Shown here: positions 59,882 through 64,000 of the stretch, one piece after another | How the letters are laid out: each line of letters starts with the position of its first letter | Position numbering within the stretch: position 1 is the stretch's first letter | Notes under the pieces: generated by a model | What the model was told of the DNA's origin: nothing | The model's database searches: none | The model's input: the letters and a program-made list of their open reading frames with translations, nothing else | Assembly: GCA_030024085.1 (NCBI GenBank) | Contig: JASEJE010000004.1 | Coordinates: forward strand, 62,001 to 126,000 | DNA from: Bacillota bacterium | GTDB taxonomy: Bacteria > Bacillota > SHA-98 > UBA4971 | DNA: 64,000 nt | Reading direction: 5' to 3' | Program-made: the position numbers and the translations under genes

Positions 59882-60855
59882 TGATTCACCCTCTCCTTTC
59901 GGACGATCTCGAGGAACACCTTCTCGAGGTCCGGCTCTTCCTGCGAGATCTCTTCAATCCTCGCGCCTGCGTCCCGCAGGAGATCCATCAGCACGTAGAT
60001 GTCGTCCGGTCCCGGGAGCCGCAGCCGCATATGGGTCATGTAGGGCGTGCTCTGCACCTCTAGCCCGGGGAAGTGCGCCGCGAGGGCGGCCTGGAGCCCC
60101 TCGGGGAGCGGACCGCGCAGCACCAGGCGATAGGCCCTGGTCCTGAAGAGTGCCATGAGGTGTTCGATGGAATCGTCGGCCACCACGCGGCCTGCGGACA
60201 TTATGATGACGCGCTGACACACGTCCTGGACCACGTCCATGTTGTGGCTGCTCAGGACGACGGTGCGCATCTCCTCCCTGGCAAGGTCCTTCAGGGTCTC
60301 GCGGAGCTCGTATGAAGTCTCCACGTCCAGGCCGAGCGTGGGCTCGTCGAGGAAGACGATGGGCGTGAGCTCTGCGAGCGCGCAGACCACCGCGGTCTTC
60401 TGCTTCATTCCCTGCGAGAGCCTGCGGACTTCCACGTCGCGCTTGTCGGCGAGGCCGAACCGCTCGACGAGGTGTTCGAAGTAGCGGCGGTGTTCCCGTT
60501 GCGGCAATCCATGGATGCCGGTGAAGAACTCGATGTTCTCCCAGACGGTCATCCTCCAGTAAAGGTTGCGGCTTCCCTCGAGGACCGCGCTTACCTGGCT
60601 GAGGATGCCGGGGTAGTGCGAGGCGACCTCGCGCCCGAAGATGGCGACCTGGCCTGATGTGGGGCGGATGAGGCCGAGGATGCACTTGATGGTCGTGGTC
60701 TTTCCGGCGCCGTTGGGGCCGAGGAGGCCTACCACCTCTCCGGGCGCCACCCGAAAGCTGATGCCGTCCACCGCCCGGACCTCACACGCGCCCCGGTCGC
60801 GGAACACCTTCTTGAGCTGGTGGACTTCGAGGGCGACTCCGTCCTGATGTTTCAC
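59869..60855 (-). CDS. ABC transporter ATP-binding protein (ABC-2 exporter)
   Basis: A 328-residue ATPase of the CcmA/DrrA-like type. Walker A is GLLGPNGAGKTTT, the Q-loop lies near SAVLEGSRNLYWRMTVWENI, the signature is LSQGMKQKTAVVCAL, and Walker B is PIVFLDEPTLGLD, then LSSHNMD. A C-terminal 90-residue domain ends PDLEKVFLEIV. GTG 60855 follows GGGAGGTGG; the upstream Ser/Lys-rich frame is excluded. Confidence 0.92.
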   Translation of the reverse strand: MKHQDGVALEVHQLKKVFRDRGACEVRAVDGISFRVAPGEVVGLLGPNGAGKTTTIKCILGLIRPTSGQVAIFGREVASHYPGILSQVSAVLEGSRNLYWRMTVWENIEFFTGIHGLPQREHRRYFEHLVERFGLADKRDVEVRRLSQGMKQKTAVVCALAELTPIVFLDEPTLGLDVETSYELRETLKDLAREEMRTVVLSSHNMDVVQDVCQRVIIMSAGRVVADDSIEHLMALFRTRAYRLVLRGPLPEGLQAALAAHFPGLEVQSTPYMTHMRLRLPGPDDIYVLMDLLRDAGARIEEISQEEPDLEKVFLEIVRKERVNQCNS

Positions 60856-61891
60856 GACACCACCTCCCGTCCCGAGCTGACCGGAGTATTCATCGTTCTT
60901 GCGCGATTTCCTCCCTGAGCCGGAGGATTTCGTGCTGTGGCGCCCGCTCTTCAGGTTCAGACTCGTTGAGGCGATTTGAGAGCCTGACACTGGACTACGA
61001 CATCCAGCCCGCCCACCAATTCCCTGCCCAGCTATGGCCTGTGCTTGCAGGATCTGGTGCCCCTCTCGGCTAAATGAAATGCGGCAGCCAGTTTCCAGGT
61101 CTGGGCGCTCTCCAGGTCTGGGCGCTCGCGGCGCTCGCCGCGGGTTGCAGGCTTCTCGGGCTGTAGACTTCGCGGGTTGGAGACCTCACGGGTTGCAGCG
61201 TTCCGCGAGCGCATTTCTGGGAGGACGGCCGCTGCCTTCGCTACCGCCTGTGTTACCTGCGGCTGTCCCCGTGCGACCGCCCTCGCCGCACGACGCCGGC
61301 GCGACGCCGGGACGGGCGCACCCGTTAACCGCTGACGGGCGATCGGCGACCGACGACCGATGAACAGCGACTCGCGAACTGCACACGTGTAACGGCAGGC
61401 CTCCGACTGCAAGCGGAGGAAACCGACGGAGATGCCGTGGCACGCGAAATCCCCTGCTAGAAGCCTGCTCCAAAACGAGCCACGCCGCTCGTATCGGCCA
61501 ATCCTCATGCCGCTAGGCTGGGGAGCTAGACCCATGACAGCGTCATTGCCAGCTCCAAGCGCGCTTTTGGAGCACTCTTCTAGAAGCTAGCTCCAAAACC
61601 GACTTCTTGCCGAAGACGTGCATCCTCAAATCGCGTCTAGCAGGCACGATGAGGAACTGCCCGTCGCCTGGAGGGCGTTTTGGAGCATTCTTCTAGTACT
61701 GCTCTGTTACGTAGGCAGCCGCGATCCAATTCGGTGGCCGCCGGCGCGGCCGACCCGTCCTGTAGTCGGCGTTCGAAGGGCGATAGGCGGTCTCTACAGC
61801 GGTTGAATTGCCGCGTGCTACCCATCTGGCAGAGTAGTACTAGAGCGGCTTGTCAAGAGCAGCTTGTCAAAGGAGTAGAAGGAGGAGGACC
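60856..61891. other. Long intergenic region before the subtilase gene
   Basis: About 1 kb. It has CCAGGTCTGGGCGCTC duplicated at 61096-61127, GCGGGTTGCAGGC/CACGGGTTGCAGC-type repeats at 61140-61200, then three GTTTTGGAGC-type repeats (61457-61720). Frames on both strands lack starts and families. The subtilase ribosome binding site GGAGGAGG is at the right end. Confidence 0.55.
61457..61700. repeat. TTTTGGAGC short repeats
   Basis: CTAGAAGCCTGCTCCAAAAC at 61457, TTTTGGAGCACTCTTCTAGA followed by AGCTAGCTCCAAAA at 61565 (an inverted repeat in itself), and TTTTGGAGCATTCTTCTAGT at 61679. The shared core is TTTTGGAGCA(C/T)TCTTCTAG. Confidence 0.65.
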
Positions 61892-63919
61892 ATGAACAAG
61901 GCAGCACCTTTTTCGCTCGCACGCACCAGTGGCGGCACCGCCACCACCACCGCCACCGGCACCAGCACACGCACGTACACACGCGCATGCGCACGCACCT
62001 GCACGTTCGCACTCGTGTTCGCAGCAGCACTCAGGCTCGCACTCGGAGTTACGCTGGCCGCTGTGCTCGTGCTTGCTCTCACAGGGTGTTCTCCTGACAG
62101 CTTCGGCGCGCCTCCGCCGCCCCCGCCGCCGTCGGATCCCGGCGGCGGAGGTGGCGGCACGCAGCCGCCGCCCGCCGAGCCGCCGCGCGTGTACGGGCGC
62201 GTGCTCGGCCACGTCGTCATGGAGAACGCCTACGCCGGGCGCGCGGCCTCTACCTCCGCGGCGCCCGGTGTGGTGGTGCAGGGCGCGGTCCGCACGAGAC
62301 CCCTCGCCACCCCTGGTGGTCCCTCTTACTCGCAGTCGGAGTTTCTCGCAAGCTTCCGCCGTGGCGCCTCTGCCGACCAGATCCGCGCCGCCGCCGAGCG
62401 GCACGGCTATAGCGTGAAGCGCGTGATCGAGGGCACGGGCATATACGTTATCGCCGTCCCGCGTGGCACCGACCCAGCCGAGGCCGCCGAGGGGTTCAAG
62501 GAGGACCCCCTCGTGGCTCACGCGCAGCCCAACTACACCGCCCGCGTCGGCGCGGCGCCGGCAACAGGGTTGGTAGCTCCGGCAGGCTCGGCGGCCTCGG
62601 CCGCTCAGGCCGAGCCGGTCGCGCAGATCGCCCAGGCCTCGGCGCCCGGGACCGCCCGGATCGAACGCCGCGTCCCGAACGACCCGTACTACCCACGCCA
62701 GTGGGGGCCCGAAGCCATGAGCCTTCCGTACGCCTGGGGCTTCACCACCGGTAGCTCGTCAGTGACCGTGGCGGTCATAGATACCGGCGTCCAGACCGAC
62801 CACCCGGACCTCGCCGGCCACATCACCGCAGGCTACGACTTTTACAACCGCACCACCTACGTGCGGGACATCAACGGCCACGGCACCCACGTCGCCGGGA
62901 TCATCGGCGCCGTGACCAACAACGCCGTCGGGATGGCGGGGATCAACTGGAACGTCCGGATCATGCCCCTGAAAGCCACCGACGACTCCGGCTCCGGCTA
63001 CCTCGATCTCTCGATGATCATCGAGGCCCTGCGGTACGCCGCTGACCACGCTGCCGACGTGGTGAACATGAGCTTTCAGATCGGGGACGCGTCCACAGGC
63101 GAGGACCCCTTCATGGATCAGGCCATCGAATACGCGTATAATAAGGGCGTGACGATGGTTGCCGCGGCGGGCAACGACGGGGAGCCGTGGATCGCTTACC
63201 CCGCCCGCGACCCTAGGGTCATCGCGGTGGGCGCCGTCAGCCCTGACCTCGCCCTTGCCGACTGGAGCAACTACGGGAGCGGCATTGACGTGGTCGCCCC
63301 GGGTGTCGACATCCTGAGCACCTGGCCGACCAACTCGTTTGCCAACGCCTCGGGGACGTCGATGGCCACGCCGCATGTCGCCGGGCTCGCGGCGCTCATG
63401 ATAGCCTCGGGTGTCAGGGGCCCGGCGAGCGTGGCGAAGGCGCTTCACGAGACGGCTATGGACCTCGGGTCCCCTGGGCAGGACAGCGAGTATGGATGGG
63501 GCCTCGTCAACGCCCACGCCGCTGTGACCGGCTCGTCCATAACAACGATGAAGGTCTTTGCGGGCGAGGACGACGGGACCACGCTCACATACCACAGCGC
63601 CATGGCAAGCCCCGCCCCTGGCGGCCTATATGAGGTGCGAGAGGTTGAGGCTGGCTCCTGGTACATCTATGGCTGGATCGACGTCAACCACAACGGCACC
63701 ATCGACGACGGCGACTACTATGGGCGCACGTCGGGCAGGGTCACCTCGAACGGGGACACCGTCACCGGGGTGGACCTGCGCGTGCGGATCAATGCCGGGT
63801 CTGCGCCCTCGGCGGGGCCGGCGGGCTCCGCAGGCTCGCAAGGGCCCGCAGGGTCAGCCGGGTCGGGTGCTACGCGTCCCGTGCGACTTACCGTGAGAGG
63901 CTCTGCGAAAGGAAGGTGA
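61892..63919 (+). CDS. Subtilisin-like serine protease, lipoprotein
   Basis: A 675-residue S8 peptidase. The catalytic triad is Asp297 (VAVIDTGVQTDHPDL), His330 (NGHGTHVAGIIG) and Ser490 (ASGTSMATPHVAGLAALM). A prodomain (about 130-230, SYSQSEFLASFRRGASADQI and IYVIAVPRGTDPAEA) precedes it. The N-terminus is odd: a Thr/Arg/Ala-rich stretch of about 45 residues before the hydrophobic helix and lipobox LALTGC (Cys66), then poly-Pro and poly-Gly. After the catalytic domain a beta domain (about 545-640) ends in a collagen-like GPAGSAGSQGPAGSAGSG tail. ATG 61892 follows GGAGGAGG. It is probably anchored outside the cell membrane. Confidence 0.9.
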   Translation: MNKAAPFSLARTSGGTATTTATGTSTRTYTRACARTCTFALVFAAALRLALGVTLAAVLVLALTGCSPDSFGAPPPPPPPSDPGGGGGGTQPPPAEPPRVYGRVLGHVVMENAYAGRAASTSAAPGVVVQGAVRTRPLATPGGPSYSQSEFLASFRRGASADQIRAAAERHGYSVKRVIEGTGIYVIAVPRGTDPAEAAEGFKEDPLVAHAQPNYTARVGAAPATGLVAPAGSAASAAQAEPVAQIAQASAPGTARIERRVPNDPYYPRQWGPEAMSLPYAWGFTTGSSSVTVAVIDTGVQTDHPDLAGHITAGYDFYNRTTYVRDINGHGTHVAGIIGAVTNNAVGMAGINWNVRIMPLKATDDSGSGYLDLSMIIEALRYAADHAADVVNMSFQIGDASTGEDPFMDQAIEYAYNKGVTMVAAAGNDGEPWIAYPARDPRVIAVGAVSPDLALADWSNYGSGIDVVAPGVDILSTWPTNSFANASGTSMATPHVAGLAALMIASGVRGPASVAKALHETAMDLGSPGQDSEYGWGLVNAHAAVTGSSITTMKVFAGEDDGTTLTYHSAMASPAPGGLYEVREVEAGSWYIYGWIDVNHNGTIDDGDYYGRTSGRVTSNGDTVTGVDLRVRINAGSAPSAGPAGSAGSQGPAGSAGSGATRPVRLTVRGSAKGR

Positions 63920-63924
63920 GCCCC

Positions 63925-64000
63925 ATGCTGCTGATACTGCGAAGGCTTCGGACGGCGACAAGGCAATGCACCGGGGGCGGGCACATCGAAAGCGCACGCG
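63925..64000 (+). CDS. Start of an unidentified gene, cut by the window edge
   Basis: GGAAGGTGAG lies about 5 bases before ATG 63925, 5 bases after the subtilase stop. The 25 visible residues (MLLILRRLRTATRQCTGGGH and on) are not recognisable. The spacing suggests co-translation with the protease. Confidence 0.4.
   Translation, partial: MLLILRRLRTATRQCTGGGHIESAR

Overview
The window is a G+C-rich bacterial chromosome segment, most likely from a Bacillota lineage of the Clostridia/Limnochordia type. The gene order mscS, DUF951, ychF, rpsF, ssb, rpsR, yybS-like, rplI, dnaB, purA is the housekeeping block found near the origin in Bacillus and clostridia. The histidine operon has the short HisG plus HisZ and is preceded by a YerC/TrpR-like regulator, also a Bacillota pattern. 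Taxonomy is inferred from gene content only.

Layout. 1-3451: end of gcvPB, then two radical SAM genes of the LipS1/LipS2 kind and a LipM-type octanoyltransferase, a set that could build lipoyl groups on GcvH. 3554-4975: glycerate 2-kinase. 5050-9177: phosphate uptake (pstS, pstC, pstA behind an array of Pho-box-like repeats) with a thioredoxin-type arsenate reductase and no pstB. 9535-21933: membrane proteins, then the ribosomal/replication block including a LonC protease, ending with purA. 21967-26556: azlCD, a PflX-like radical SAM protein, a D12-class DNA methylase with a frameshifted neighbour, and a C_GCAxxG_C_C protein. 26633-27201: three minus-strand tRNAs (Glu, Val, Gly). 27412-32735: a DMT exporter and a Zur-like regulator with a zinc/manganese-type ABC transporter. 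33406-44782: a long minus-strand cluster for import and catabolism of an amino sugar (solute-binding protein, two permeases, a secreted hydrolase-like protein, a DUF4434 protein, a DeoR regulator, SIS, NanE, a BadF-type kinase and an AAC(3)-like acetyltransferase). It looks lower in G+C than its surroundings and may be acquired. 45474-46331: a second, orphan Dam-type methylase beside decayed genes. 47026-55163: yerC and the histidine operon hisZ-G-DC-B-H-A-F-IE, in which HisD and HisC are fused in one protein. 55571-59084: VapBC, an HD-domain protein and a MntA/HepT-type pair. 59102-60855: an ABC-2 exporter. 61892-63919: a subtilisin-like lipoprotein.

Intergenic DNA is rich in repeats: two dispersed families (R1 about 210 bp; R2 MITE-like, with 11-bp terminal inverted repeats in one copy), a seven-unit tandem array of hairpin-forming 33-35-mers, and several microsatellites. 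R2 appears to supply the last codons and the stop of arsC, and possibly of hepT; R1 touches the proposed start of azlD.

The strongest candidates for something new are the HisD-HisC fusion, the amino-sugar cluster with its uncharacterised hydrolase and DUF4434 members, the gcvPB-linked alternative lipoyl synthesis set, and the repeat families that are being captured by genes.
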